Assembly (NCBI RefSeq): GCF_022682495.2
Contig: NC_071392.1
Span: forward strand, 109,296,896-109,360,895
Source: Desmodus rotundus
Lineage: Eukaryota > Chordata > Mammalia > Chiroptera > Phyllostomidae
DNA length: 64,000 bases
Direction of reading: 5' to 3'
The translations under genes and the position numbers were made by a program. Below the pieces are notes generated by a model. The model was not told where the DNA came from and searched no databases. It was given only the letters and a program-made list of their open reading frames with translations. Position 1 is the first letter of the stretch. Each line of letters opens with the position of its first letter. Shown here piece by piece: positions 42,501 through 53,619 of the stretch.

Positions 42501-43970
42501 AGCAGTGGGAGGGAGGAGGGTTGGGGATTTGGGGGAGCAGGGAATAGGTAGGTGAGGCCACTGGGCACTGAGACAGCCAGGTGGCTCAAAGACCCCCTGC
42601 GTTTTAAAGGGGTAAGTTCTTAGAGCCCAGTCAGTTCAAAGCAGGTAAGCGGTTGAGTTGATATATCAGTCCTTCCCTCACCCCACCCTACACCACCCTC
42701 GGCCCCCAACTTGCCCACAGGAAGGCTCCCTGGGAAAAGGGCAAGCTAAGCCCCCCAAGATGTCCTGGGGAAAAGAGGAGGGAGACTCAGAAGCCAGTGA
42801 GGAGAGCTGGCAGGCAGGCAGTGGGACCCACAGGGCTGGAGGCAAGGCCCAGAAAGCCGGTATCGCTGCAGGGAGGCTGAGCTCCAGCTCCACAGTTCCA
42901 GGGTGGGGCATGTGGGGACCTCAGGCCCTGGGCAGCGGAGGGCGGGACCACCAGGTGCTTATGCACAGGCACTGGGGTGAAGGAGAGACCCAGTGCAGTT
43001 TGCTGGGGGAGACAGGGCTCCCACCTCCACCTCACTCTCCCTGGGAGACGCAGTGGCCTGTCCCTCTCTGATCTCTGTCCTCTGCAGAGGCCCAGCAGCC
43101 CTGTTCCAGGTGAGGAAGACTCTCCTGCCCCATGGCATCCTAGCCAGGACTGCTGAGAGGCGCCCCTACCACATAAAGTGTGGACCACACAACCCTACAA
43201 GGTTACGTGTGAATGACACTGTGGAGGTTTGTACAACCCTTTAAAAAAAATAGAGATACAGAGAGCAAAAAGAAAAGTACCTTCTCACTCCACGCCCCCC
43301 CCGACATGCCTCCCCTCCCCAGCGTTGAACTTTTACTTCCAGTTTGGTGTGTTCCCTACCAGACCCTTGTCTTTCTCTTTTGTTCTAATGGCCCTACATA
43401 CATGGGCACACACACACACACACACCTGTGGAGCCACAGGAACAAACATGTGGTGCTGTTTTATGTGCTTGTATGTTAACACAAATGAACCCTTAGTTCA
43501 GCCACCACTCAGCGAACTTGCTTCTATAGCCCAACAATGTCTAGGAGACACATTGTTCTGACAGAGGTAGACCCACCCCGTGGGTCACTGCTCTGAGGCG
43601 TCCGGCCGTGTGGGTGGGCCACTGTTGCCCTACCCAGTCCCTCGCGACCGCCTTGTGCGCCACTCCTAGCATTTCACTTCACTCAAGGATTTGCCAACGT
43701 CATGCCCACCGCATTCTACTGGCTAAAACAAGCCACGGGATCGGCTCCGAGTCCCCACACAGGACAATGGACTTTATTTCTTCCCGGGAGGGACAGCGAA
43801 ATACTGGGTCCGCGATTCTCAATTTATCACAGTCCATCTCCGCCTCGATTACTTCCTTTCTCCCACATTCAGCACATGCTCGTTGTCTCTCTCCCCCTCA
43901 AAATCGTCCCTTTGTGGCTTCCTGCTGAGGCTTTTTGTCCAAGACCTTAAATTCTTGTCTGCTCAGGTGG
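42501..43970. other. No recognised gene; (CA) tract at 43407-43426
   Basis: GC-rich unique DNA. A 137-residue plus-strand frame at 42658-43071 and its antisense at 42678-42911 are not recognised. A short CA tract lies at about 43410. Confidence 0.4.
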
Positions 43971-43974
43971 CCCT

Positions 43975-44215
43975 GACTGGCTGGCTGAAACAACAGAATT
44001 TTCTCAGAGTTCTGGAGGCAGAAGCCCAAGATCAGGGAGCCGGCAGAGTCAGGTGATGGTGTGGCCTCCTTTCCTGGCTCACGGACAGCCACCTTCCTGC
44101 TGTGTCTTCCCCTGGCCTTTCCTTGGGGTGTCTCCTTGGGGAGGGGGAGAGACTCCTCTCTCTTGCTGTTTGTGAGAGGCCGCCAGTCCTATCAGATGAG
44201 GACTACCGTATTCCT
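43975..44215 (-). mobile_element. MLT1-like LTR, 5'-part only (reversed)
   Basis: 'cagaattttctcagagttctggaggcagaagcccaagatcagg', 'gcctcctttcctggctcacggacagccaccttcctgctgtgtc' fit MLT1 in minus orientation. Truncated after about 44215. Confidence 0.7.
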
Positions 44216-44779
44216 CAGAGTTCTGTCGTTCGACAGATCCCTTTGGTGGTGGTTCTGTCTGGGCTGATAGGATCTGACTCTGTGACAGCCCTGGTTGTTT
44301 GCGGCTCTAAGTTTCATCTTCAGTCTGCCGGTGTGACCTGGGCACATGAGCTTGCCCTTGGAACTCAGTATAGCACAGCAAGGAAAAAAGGGAGAGGCAG
44401 AAGTGCTCTGAGCTTCCTTTTTAGTGCAGTAGGAACCACTGGAGCTAATGGCATCTGACATTGGCAGATTCGTTCACAGAGGGTTACATCAACAGAGTTA
44501 TGAAGCAAGGAGGGGACAGGCTAGCTCTGCACTACCCTTGAGTGTGCTAAGGACTTAGGTGAGAGAAGAGAAAATGCCATCCAGAGAGGAACCAATGGCA
44601 TAGATGGGTTGGGAGCAGTTCAACAGGAGAAGGGGCAGCTACGGAGACAAGATCCCACTGCTCTGTATCTTAGCTGCCTGTGCTTTGGAACTAGTGGGTC
44701 AGCTCTCCTGCCTTAAGCTGTAACGTACATGAGCAGGCTCTGTCCTTTGTACCTTCACCTTTTCATTCAACCCTTCTGG
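44216..44779. other. No recognised feature
   Basis: Unique DNA. Confidence 0.35.
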
Positions 44780-45245
44780 CCAGTTGCTTTAGTCAGGGTT
44801 CTCTGGAGAAACTGAGCCAACCGGACATGTCTGTATATGGAGATTTATTACAAGGAATTGGCCCACACTAGTATGGACACTGAGAAGCCCCACTCTCTGC
44901 AAGCTGGAGCCAGTGGCGTGATTCAGTCTACATCTGAAGGCCTGAGAACCAGGGAAGTCGATGGTGTAAATCCAGTTCGAGGGCAGGAGAAAAGGAGGAA
45001 AGATGTTTCGGCTCGGACAGGGAGGCAGGAAAAAAGGATGAATGCCTCCTTCCTCCACTCTTGCTCTATTCAGACCCTCACCTGACGGGAGGAGGCCCAC
45101 CTCCATTGAGGAGGACCATCTCCTTCACTCAGCCTGCCGATTCAAATGTTCACCTCATCCAGAAATACCCTCACAGACACACCCAGAAGGAGGGCTTAAT
45201 CTGGGCACCCCGTGGCCAATCCAGTTGACCTAAAAATCAACCATG
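44780..45245 (-). mobile_element. ERVL-type LTR-like repeat, family B, copy 1
   Basis: 'tagtcagggttctctggagaaactgagcc', 'ggagatttattacaaggaattggcc', 'gtccagtta...cctgacgggagg' and 'ggccaatccagttgacctaaaaatcaaccatg' follow the order of a dispersed LTR-like family read on the minus strand. Other copies lie at 51428-51720 and, opposite, at 54335-54895. Confidence 0.65.
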
Positions 45246-45269
45246 ACATGAGCCAAGGAGGTGAGAACA

Positions 45270-45310
45270 CTGTCATCCTCATTTTAAAGGTGAAAAGGCT
45301 GAGGTTCCAT
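45270..45310 (-). mobile_element. MIR SINE fragment
   Basis: 'catcctcattttaaaggtgaaaaggctgagg' is a short MIR reversed piece. Confidence 0.45.
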
Positions 45311-45314
45311 GTCT

Positions 45315-45640
45315 TCTTAGTTTGGGTCCCCCCAGAAGGAGACCCTGAAACAAGGATTCAAGTGCAAGTTGCTGAATGTGGAAGGCAACCCCTGGGAACG
45401 CTGACGGGTGAGAGAGGAGGTGAGGAAGGGAAGGGAAGGAAACCGGTAAAGAAAGAGAATGCTATTGAGCAGGTTGCAATGGAGGGACAATGGGGTCTCC
45501 ACACACCTCAGGGACACCCCACACTTGTAGGTGGGCAGCCGGGGGATGTGTCCACTACCTGTCTGCCATCCGTTGAGGGCTGCTTCTAGAAGGTAAGTCT
45601 CCAGTACTTTTGACTTCTTTTGCATCCTGCACACCGGAAT
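45315..45640. mobile_element. LTR-like repeat, family C, copy 2
   Basis: Blocks 'tagtttgggtccccccagaaggagaccctg', 'aaggattcaagtgcaagttgctg', and 'attgagcaggttgcaatgg' resemble the copy at 15528-15836. Unnamed family. Confidence 0.45.
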
Positions 45641-47759
45641 ACCAGAAAAAGCTCTGCCAGACCCTGAAGCTCCCCATCTTGACTGTGCTGTTCAGAGTGG
45701 AAGTTTCCAGACTGGGATGTAGGAGAGGATAGGAGCCACCCACACCAGGAAGGACCTTCGGTGGAGCTGTATTCTGAGGAATGAGGTCGCAGCTGCTCCT
45801 TCAGAGCTAGCTGGGGAGCAGAGGAGACCAGCAGCCAGGGGGCATCTGAGGTGAGGGCAAGCTCAAGAGCTTCCCCCTGCCCACCGCAGCTGGGGCACCT
45901 CACCCCCTATCTCCCCAGCCCCACTAGACTCCCAGCTCCTGGTGGTTCTCTTCACCCTCCCAGCCCATCAGCCACCCTCCCTTCTCCTCCTCCCCAGAGT
46001 CACTCACTTCCCCAAGACAAATGGCAGTTTCTTCCTGCCCATCCATCACTGCTCCAGGGCCCATCCATTAACGGCCGCTCCCGCATCCCGCCCCCAGCCC
46101 CACCGTCCTTGCTCAGGAACAGGGTCCATTGATCAGAGGCCCATCTGCCGCTTGTCACATCCTGGCAGCCATGGCAGCAGGAGACAGAGCTGTTGCTGGG
46201 CAGGCCAGCCTGAGGCCAAGAGAGCGATGAAACTGCCCCCACCCCCAGGATGGGGCTAAGGCCAGGGCCTGACTGGGAGGGGTGAGGGTGAGGGTGAGCC
46301 CGCCTCAGCCAGAGGCTGCTCTCTGGGGTCATCCAGGGCAAGGCCAGAAGTCAGTTCCATGGGACAGGCTTGCAAGGCTCCTACGCCCCGTTCCACACCC
46401 GGCTCTGCTCCAGCCTGACTGTGCAAGGCTGGGAGGAACCTGATCAAAATGTTGAGGGCCCCTCCCCTCTCCAGCCCAGCTCTCCCCAGACTTCTCCACC
46501 TGCCTCTAATGGCCAGGCCAGACCTGAACGTGGCCAGTTCCCCCAAACTGACCCTGCTCCACATTCTCACCAGTAGCCCCCAGCCTGGATGTATCCACTG
46601 GCCGGCCCTCTGGCCAGCCTCCTCCCCTGCTAGGTGACCGAAGAAGTGACCTATAGGACCACCGGTCCCTGGCTTCTGCCTGTTTCTGGAACATGGGAGT
46701 CCCTGGGCCCTGGAGGAGGGAGGAGGGAGGGGCTGGGGCATTTACCCCTGGTTCCTGCCCACAGCCTCCACAAGGCTGTGGCCCCATCTGTCTGGGTCAC
46801 TCTATCGCTCAAACACCTCTTGACTCCCCAGGGCCCAAAGAGCAAAAGTGTCATTTTTGTCCCCCGTAGGAAGACTGTCTCCATGAGAACTGTGCCCCTC
46901 TCCCTCCCTCGCCTCCCCTTTTTGCCCACATGGTCTCCTGCTTCCGGGCCTTCCCTCCATTTGGACCACCTTTCACACATTTTAACACAGGTCAGAGTTC
47001 ACCTGGTCTCATCTGAAGGCTGAGCTGCCAAGGAAGAAAAGGAGATTTTGTCAGAGGAGACTTGCTGGGGAGGCTGAGATGCCCAATGCCCCAGGCTCCT
47101 CCTAGGAACCAGTAGAGCCGCCCCTGTGATGCCTCAGCTCCAGGGCAGGGAGGAGCCCTAGGCTCTGCTTCCTGTCCCAGGACCCAGCCTCCTCACCCCT
47201 CCCTCCTAGAACCATTCCTTGAGCAAATAGGATGGCTCCTGCCCTTCCCTTCACACTCCGTGCCCCCGGGGGTCAGCTCCACTCCGGGACCCCAGACGCT
47301 GCCTGGCTCACCTTCCACATGGGGAGCCCGAAGGACCATGGGGTCATGCCCTCTGAGAGCCCACCCCCTCCTCTGGACCATGTTCCATGTATCTGCACCC
47401 CAGAATTCTCTGCCCAAACAGCCCCAAGTTCACTTGCTGTGTCTGCACAGGTCTCTTCCCAGGTCTATCCTCCCAAGACCAACCAGAACACTGGCTTGGG
47501 GGGGAGGCAAGAGCAGCCATTGGGGGTGTCAGACATGGATGCAGCTGCAGTAGTCACACACGTGCACACGCTTCACGGTGCAGGGCAGAGCTGGAAGGAG
47601 AGGAGAGGGGCGGCCAGGAGCCTGGGCTCCATTTGCACTCAGGGTCCAGATCCTACACATGTTCTGATGAGCCTGTCCAGGGTCAAAGGTTGGAGTCAGA
47701 ATCCTCCTTGCCCTCCAGAGCTGCTCTCAGAATCTATCACCCCTCCAGCTTTATGGAAA
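45641..47759. other. No recognised gene; G-rich and C-rich stretches
   Basis: GC-rich unique DNA with G-rich text near 46715-46735. The 211-residue plus-strand frame at 47232-47867 has no family signature and overlaps others in different frames. Confidence 0.4.
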
Positions 47760-47900
47760 AATCCCCACATTCTTGTGCTCACTACCCATCTATACCTACA
47801 CAATTTGCAAGGTCCAGTGCAAAATGAAACACCCCTTGTTCAAAAAGCAAGGAAAGCACATGGCTGAAACTACTAAATATAAAACTTTTCCTTTCGTCCA
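47760..47900. mobile_element. Ancient dispersed-repeat fragment
   Basis: 'caatttgcaaggtccagtgcaaaatg' and 'ccccttgttcaaaaagcaagg' belong to a common dispersed mammalian repeat whose family I cannot name. Confidence 0.4.
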
Positions 47901-48246
47901 GGGTCCCTCTCTCTGTCTTGGCTTGTCACGGTTTTTCGTTTGCTATTTACTGTCACGCTCCTTCAGGCACGGGGGACCCTCACCCACACATGCACAGCTG
48001 GGATCCCTGTCCTGCCTGCCACAGCTGGACCCACACCCCATGCGTCATGGTTGGGGGTGTGGTGGTCAATCTCCCCTCCCCACAGGCCTGTGCCTTAGCC
48101 CACTTGCAGGCAACACACTAGAAATACCAAGGCCCCGCCCCTCTCCAACCCGGTTCTCAGATATTATGATTGTAGTTGTTCATCTATCCAAAAAGGAGGG
48201 GGTGAAAAAAGGCTTCCAACTCCTAATCCTGCAACTCAAGTTTCTA

Positions 48247-48261
48247 CCACAAGGTGGCGTT
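48247..48261 (+). promoter_or_regulatory. CTCF-like motif
   Basis: CCACAAGGTGGCGTT fits 13 of 15 positions of the CTCF core. It faces the motif at 51108-51122 on the other strand. Inferred only. Confidence 0.45.
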
Positions 48262-48430
48262 TGAATTAGCGCGTTTCTTTCCCATGCTGGTGGATAATTG
48301 AGAGCCTAGATTAACAAATCTAATTTGATGAGGCTCCGTCTCATCAAATTATGCTTTTCTATCAAAAACTACATCCCGCAAAATAGCAAACCAAGCCTCA
48401 AAGAGCTATGTGAGGCTTCCTCTTTACACA
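48250..48430. promoter_or_regulatory. AT-rich block with inverted repeat; candidate regulatory DNA
   Basis: Repeat-free text with TAATTTGATGAG at 48320-48331 and its exact reverse complement at 48339-48350 (7-nt loop). Includes multiple TAAT motifs. The hairpin may be structural or may be two mirrored homeodomain-type sites. Confidence 0.4.
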
Positions 48431-48479
48431 GTATATTGCAGAGCACCTCGACCCACATCCTCTCCTTTGTTCCTTAAAA

Positions 48480-48535
48480 CATTTCTGATAACCATTCCCA
48501 CTTTACAGAGGAAGAAACTGAGGCTTACAGAAACG
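48480..48535 (-). mobile_element. MIR SINE fragment
   Basis: 'ccactttacagaggaagaaactgagg' is a short MIR reversed piece. Confidence 0.5.
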
Positions 48536-48764
48536 GTTCTCTCAAACCAAGTACCTCCCTGATGGCGGTATCACCTTGTTGGCGGGGCCCCTCCTGGCCT
48601 TGGAGTTCTGGTTGCATTTTATTTGAAGCCCTGATTTCACAAACTGAGAGTCTAGAACCCTCCCTGTGTTTGGGGAAGCCCCCTGAGCTGACCCCTCAGG
48701 CCTCTTTCTGTCTTTGGGCCATGCAAGCATCCGCTTGGGCGCTGGAGACTCATCACCTGAACCA

Positions 48765-48850
48765 GGTAGTTCCCAAACGTGTCTGCATGTTGGTATCCCC
48801 CGGGGAGCTGCAGAAAGTTCGGGTGCCTGAGACTGCAAGTTAGCCTGGAA
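48765..48850 (+). mobile_element. MER5-like hAT MITE fragment
   Basis: 'tcacctgaaccaggtagttcccaaacgtgtc' and 'gcatgttggtatcccccggggagctgc' fit MER5. Confidence 0.45.
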
Positions 48851-49246
48851 TGTTTTAAAGATCCCCAATGTGCTGGTAAATCTGGCAACCACTGCCTTCA
48901 CCGGCACCCTTTAAAATAAATCCCATTCTTTCTGAGAATTTCACTACTTTATTTTGTCTGAAGGGTTGAGGGTCCGAAGGAGCAAGGGGTCTTCCTCCAT
49001 CCCTGGGACCCACATGCTCACACCTGTTTCCACACCCCTCTTCACACAGGTTTCCCATAAGCCTCATGTCTGCCTGTCCTGGCAGAGTGTTCACCCCACT
49101 TTCGGGCCCTGCCGTGACTTAGGGTCCATCGCAGGCAGGCTTGTCAAGGAAGTTTCTTCCCCATAAAAAAGCAGTGATCTTCCTGAAAAGAATCCTGACA
49201 AATCACATTTCTTCGTTTTGTCACAATGATTTATAAAGTAAAACAC
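48851..49246. other. No recognised feature
   Basis: Unique DNA. Confidence 0.35.
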
Positions 49247-49413
49247 TGTCCAGAACAAAGGTCCTCCCACCTGGCTGCACGTGAGCATCACCTGGTTTTG
49301 AGAAAACCCCGATGCCCGGGTCACGCCCCAGACCGATTCATCGGAATCCCTGGGTAGAGTATTGTTAATGCCCCTGGGCAATTCGGTGTATGGCCAAGTT
49401 TGAGAACCATTGG
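49247..49413 (+). mobile_element. MER5A-like hAT MITE
   Basis: 'gtcctcccacctggctgcacgtgagcatcacctgg', 'ccgatgcccgggtcacgccccagacc' and the end 'caagtttgagaaccattgg' follow MER5A order. Confidence 0.75.
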
Positions 49414-49550
49414 TCCAGACCCTGTCACTCTAAGCATGGCCCCTGGGCCACCAGCATCAGCATCCCACCAACGGCACCAGAATCCACGTTTCCACAAGAT
49501 GATACCTGGGTGCATGCGAGTTCCGAAAGCATTGCCCTAGGACCAAAAGT
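49414..49550 (+). mobile_element. Second MER5A-like copy, adjacent
   Basis: 'gccaccagcatcagcatcccacc' and 'ccagaatccacgtttccacaag' again fit MER5A. The two copies lie end to end. Confidence 0.55.
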
Positions 49551-49720
49551 AAGTCAATGCTTCCACCTGGGTACAACCTGCCCCTCTCCACAGACCTTCA
49601 GCCACTAACAGCCCCGGCCGGCTTGCGTTCACTTCCCATCGTCCTGGTGCCCCAACCCACCCTGGAAACAGTGTTGTCTGAGGGTTGCTTGCATGTGGGA
49701 GCTGGGGCGTTTTCCAACCA
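49551..49720. other. No recognised feature
   Basis: Unique DNA. Confidence 0.3.
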
Positions 49721-49754
49721 TTTTATTTCATTCATTTATTCTCCGTCTCTCAGT

Positions 49755-49787
49755 TTGCAGACACTCACTTATACTGAGTGTCTGCAA
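49755..49787. repeat. Perfect inverted repeat, 13-bp arms, 7-nt loop
   Basis: Arm ttgcagacactca at 49755-49767 and its exact reverse complement at 49775-49787; the loop is cttatac. It lies in the L2 segment, so it probably arose by mutation within the L2 text. Confidence 0.85.
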
Positions 49788-49867
49788 TGTCCCAAGTGCT
49801 GTGCTTGGTGCTGGGCGTGTCACAGTGAACAGGGCAGGTGCCCCTGTCCCCATGGATATCACCTTCT

Positions 49868-50116
49868 TTTTTGTTGTTGTTTTTTAATGCTCACCTGAAG
49901 ATGTGCTTATTGATTTTAGAAAAAGAGGAAGGGAGAGAGAGAGAGGGAAACATTGATGTAAGAGAGAGAAACATCATTAGGTTGCCTCCCACTCACGCCC
50001 CAACTAGGGATCAAACCTGAAACTTAGGCATGTGCCCTGACCGAGAATCGAACCCACAACATTTTGGTGCATGGGACAACACTCCAACCAACTGAGCCAC
50101 CTGGCCAGGGCAGGAC
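49868..50116 (-). mobile_element. VES SINE (bat tRNA-derived SINE)
   Basis: Begins with a T-rich tail, carries GAGAGAGAG text and the reversed B-box region 'gggatcaaacctgaaac', and ends 'gccacctggccagggcagg'. Flanking text tcaccttct (left) and ttaccttct (right) is a possible short duplication. Inserted in an L2. Confidence 0.88.
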
Positions 50117-50240
50117 CTTACCTTCTGATGGACATTCAGGCAAAGCACAAGTGAACAACCAAAGCAGCTCTTTAAAAATCCAAGTTGTAATGAGTGCTGA
50201 AGGGGAAACCAACGAAGACTGGGATAAAGAATAAAAAGGG

Positions 50241-51107
50241 CACTCACAGCCCCTTAGATGGTGGCCAGGTGACCGCTCTGACAAGGAGAGGGTGACCTGG
50301 AACCTGGCTGTGAGAAGGAACCAGCCCTATGAAGCGCAGGGAGGTGGAGCAGCAGAGGCCGAAGGCACAGCCCAGGCAGAGGGTGGCCACCAGCAAGTGT
50401 CAGGTGTCCTGGGCACATTACCAAGGCAATGTGGCTGAGACAGGATGGTCCAGAGGGCAGGCAGGACAGAAGGCTGAAGAGACAGGCAAGGAGCAAGCCC
50501 TGGAAGGAGTCAGAATTTTATCACATATGCAAATATGAGACAGTGATGGGATTTTAGAAATGCCTTAGAAAGCTCCTTTTGGCTGCTCCTGAGAAGGGGC
50601 TGGAGACAACCAACGTCCAGGGGAGAAATGACATCTTTGCCGCCAGGCTCCCTGAGTCCGAGTGCCAGGGCTCACACCCTCCCCATGCACCCGATGCTGA
50701 GATGCACAGGTCAGCACTGGCAACAGGGACTGGGGAGGATTAGCAAGACTTGTTCACATTCTCCAAGGGCTAACTGAATACCTGCTATGCTTTTCAAATG
50801 CAAAGTTAGGCAATGAAAATGAAAAGACTGGCTCTTGGGAGCCTGTGTTTCCTACCTGAGACAGCCAGCCAGAATAGCCTCGCAGAAGACAGGTGCCCAC
50901 TTACCTGCAAACAGTGGGGCAGGGATGCTGGTTAAAAGCCCACTGAGAGGTCCTCGTCTCAGTACCCCTTCTCTCTACAGAGCCTCACCTCCATGCTGCC
51001 TCCAGGCAAATGCAATAACAAGGAGGGGGCTGCAAGATCCCATGGATTTCTAGCAGGGCAGCTGTATCATACAGCAAGGCACCCTTCACATGGAAGTCCA
51101 TGCTGGT
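50241..51107. other. No recognised feature
   Basis: GC-rich unique DNA. Confidence 0.4.
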
Positions 51108-51122
51108 GGCGCCCCCTGGAGT
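51108..51122 (-). promoter_or_regulatory. CTCF-like motif
   Basis: The plus strand reads GGCGCCCCCTGGAGT; the reverse complement fits 13 of 15 positions of the CTCF core. Faces the plus-strand motif at 48247, a convergent arrangement. Inferred only. Confidence 0.5.
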
Positions 51123-51427
51123 TGTGTGGCTGTACGCAGAGACACTGACTATCACAAGGGCCTAATGGGCAGAGGGGGGAGGGAAACCAGGTCCGTGTGC
51201 CAGATGATTGGATGGCAAAGAAGGGAGATGCACATCTCGAGAAAGAAACCGGGCCGTGAGAGACAAGCGAGCTGGTGGTTGGCGAGGGCGGTGGGGCCAG
51301 AGAGGCAGACTTCCTTTAAGTTGGGAGGGTCTTGAGAATGTCTAGTTGCTGGCTGGGAGGGTCCAAGAGAACCCTCAACAAATCACGAGGCATGAGAAAA
51401 ACTAGCATGTCATCGGTATTTCTTTGA
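51123..51427. other. No recognised feature
   Basis: GC-rich unique DNA between a CTCF-like motif and an LTR copy. Confidence 0.35.
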
Positions 51428-51720
51428 TGACTGGTTTATTAGGCAGGGTTCCCCAGAGAAACAGAACCAATAGGACGTGGAGGTAGATACAGAAAACAAG
51501 ATGGAATTGGCCCACGTGATATGGAGGCTGACCAGTCCCGAGATCTGCAGTCGCTAGTTGGATGGAGACCCCGGAGAGCCTGAAGGTGTAGTTCGGGTCT
51601 GGGAGCAAGCAGGCTCAGGACTCGAGAAGAAACGATATTGCAGTTCAAATCCAAAGGCAGGAAAAAAGCCCTACGTACCAGCTCCAAGGCAGTCAGGCAG
51701 AAGTTCTCACCAGCGTGCAT
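51428..51720 (-). mobile_element. ERVL-type LTR-like repeat, family B, copy 2
   Basis: 'ttaggcagggttccccagagaaacagaaccaataggac', 'gaattggcccacgtgatatggaggctgacc' match copy 1 at 44780 on the minus strand. Confidence 0.6.
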
Positions 51721-52004
51721 CTGACGCCCTCAGTCCCTCCCACACCTCTGCCCGCAGTCCCCTCCTCCTGTCTCTTCAGGGGATTGTGCTGAAGACGGTT
51801 TTCCAGTGGGAGCCGACTGGGGGTAGCCCTGAGGTTCTGTGGTGGATTCTTCCCCGCCCCCAGATGGGTCTAACTAAGGCTTTGTGTCCTGAGAGGGCTC
51901 CCATCAGCCCCCAGGCATCACGCTAAGCTAACCCCGCCCCCTTCATTGGGATGGTAAATATAAATTTGGGCCCTTAGCTGAGCCTGGGTCACTTTCTTTC
52001 CCTG
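51721..52004. other. No recognised feature
   Basis: Unique DNA. Confidence 0.35.
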
Positions 52005-52100
52005 CCTCTCATGAATTGTGTGACCCTTGGCAAGTCAAGTCCGGTGGCCTCCCTGAGCCACACTTGCCTGGGCTGTAAAGTGGATGTGAGAGGCCTCGGT
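52005..52100 (+). mobile_element. MIR SINE fragment
   Basis: 'tgaattgtgtgacccttggcaagtcaag' and 'gctgtaaagtggatg' fit MIR. Confidence 0.5.
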
Positions 52101-52244
52101 CTTCAGGGAGGGCCAGGCCTGGCCCCGCCTTCCTTCACTCAGTCACTCACTGACTCAGAGACGGATCTCTGGTGCCAGACTGCGTTTGATCATTATCCAT
52201 CAGGTTAAAAGCAGCTTCCTTCTCTTTTCGCCCGTCTTCCAGTC

Positions 52245-52500
52245 TAAAGATTTTTTAAATCCACTTTACTGAGGTCTAACTTCCATAAAATAACATTTAC
52301 ACATTTAATTCCACAGGTCAATGACTTTTGAAAAATGTGTATGCCTGTGTCACCCCCCTGCCAGGTCAACACAGCACCTGTCCACGACTCCAGAAGGTTC
52401 CTTGAGTCCCCTCACCGGTCAATCTCCTGCCCACCCCCTCACCATCCAACAACCACTGACCTGATTCCTGTCTCTTTCCCCAGCTGAAGTTTTCATTTAC
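52245..52500 (-). mobile_element. L1M-type LINE 3' UTR fragment
   Basis: 'ccactttactgaggtctaacttcc', 'cacatttaattccacaggtcaatgacttttg', 'ccatccaacaaccactgacctg' are L1M 3' UTR blocks reversed. Confidence 0.6.
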
Positions 52501-52629
52501 TTCTAATTCTGCTGGCATGTTTCTTTTTCCTTTTTTATTTAGTGCACACGTCTCCTTGGTGAAACAGTATTCATTTTTTCCTACCACCTACCTTCTTCGA
52601 CCGTTGGTGATAAGGGCCCGATACAATGC

Positions 52630-52875
52630 ACGAACACAAACACACACACCTATACATCCTTACATGTTTACACACACACAACACACTCTCACACACACAT
52701 TCATGCCATACACAAACTTACATATACACACCCATATGTTTTAGGTTAAGGGAGGATTTTCAAGGCTCAAAAAGACATAGGTCAAGGTAAAGCAAAAAGA
52801 GCTCACAGTTTTGGTTTTGGCCAAACCCTTCGTGGTGTTGCGTGCAAACACTCGCACGCACGCACACACAGACCC
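52630..52875. repeat. CA-rich and CACG-rich low-complexity stretches
   Basis: Imperfect CACA runs at 52635-52735 and CACACG text at 52850-52872. Confidence 0.8.
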
Positions 52876-52939
52876 CGAAGCCGAGGTCCATTTGCTACCA
52901 CCTTCGGCTCCCCTGTCAGAGCCAGAGCAAGAGGAGAAA

Positions 52940-53180
52940 AATCAGGATTCTTGTCCTGTCTCAAAAGTAAAAGGGACAAATTAGTTTCTTGTCAGCGCAC
53001 TGCAATAAATACATTGTCATTTTTATCCCCCCGTGAATCATGGTCTCCATTTCTCCCGTAACTATTATACAGTCTGCTGGCACTATATCATTTTTTGGTA
53101 ATTTTATTTTCACCAATTGTTTTATGAAATTTTTGAGTTTTATGGACACTAAAACAAATCTAGCCTGCGAGTGTTATAGC
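52940..53180. promoter_or_regulatory. Candidate enhancer-like AT-rich block
   Basis: Repeat-free, AT-rich, with AATTAGTTTC and AATAAATAC near 53000 and a long T/A-rich stretch to 53145. A 62-residue frame overlaps it but is low-complexity. Regulatory role is inferred. Confidence 0.35.
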
Positions 53181-53619
53181 CCTTTAAATCACTGGCAGGA
53201 AATCTCAAGGTTCCTCCAGACTGTGGTGGAAGGCGGCTTTAGGGAAGAAAGATTGCCCCTAGCTTATAAACTGAGCAAAAACCCAGAGATAAGTTTGTAA
53301 AAGGGACATAGATCATGGAGGGTGAGAACTGGGGTGTAAAACATCTCCCTGCTCAGCGTCTGTAAGAATAAAAATGGACTTTTATTTAGCAGAAACACTA
53401 AAGGAGTTGGGGAAAGAATACACAGTCTACCCAAGCTTTCTCCGCCACAGCTGCCCAGCTTTCCCTCCGAGTCTCTGTGAGCCACACGCCAGCCGCTCGT
53501 GGCCAGGGAGAAGAGCCAGGTTAGGGACACTGCAGGGAAGCTGGGCGTGCCGGAGAGGTCCCCACAAAACAGCCCCCTCCCCTGTGAAATGTCCAAGTCA
53601 CACCCCTGTGAGAACCACT
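53181..53619. other. No recognised feature
   Basis: Unique DNA. Confidence 0.35.

Larger units (their letters stand above)
49725..50240. mobile_element. L2 LINE split by a VES SINE
   Basis: 'atttattctccgtctctcagtttgcag', 'gtcccaagtgctgtgcttggtgctggg' precede the SINE, and 'gatggacattcaggcaaagcac' and 'agtgctgaaggggaaac' follow it, as in L2. Confidence 0.65.

Noticed and set aside
42501..43970. Possible exon-rich GC segment
   Set aside because: No frame shows splice-bounded homology; frames exist on both strands at once.
47232..47867. 211-residue frame
   Set aside because: Overlaps other frames, no recognisable domain, ends in dispersed-repeat text.
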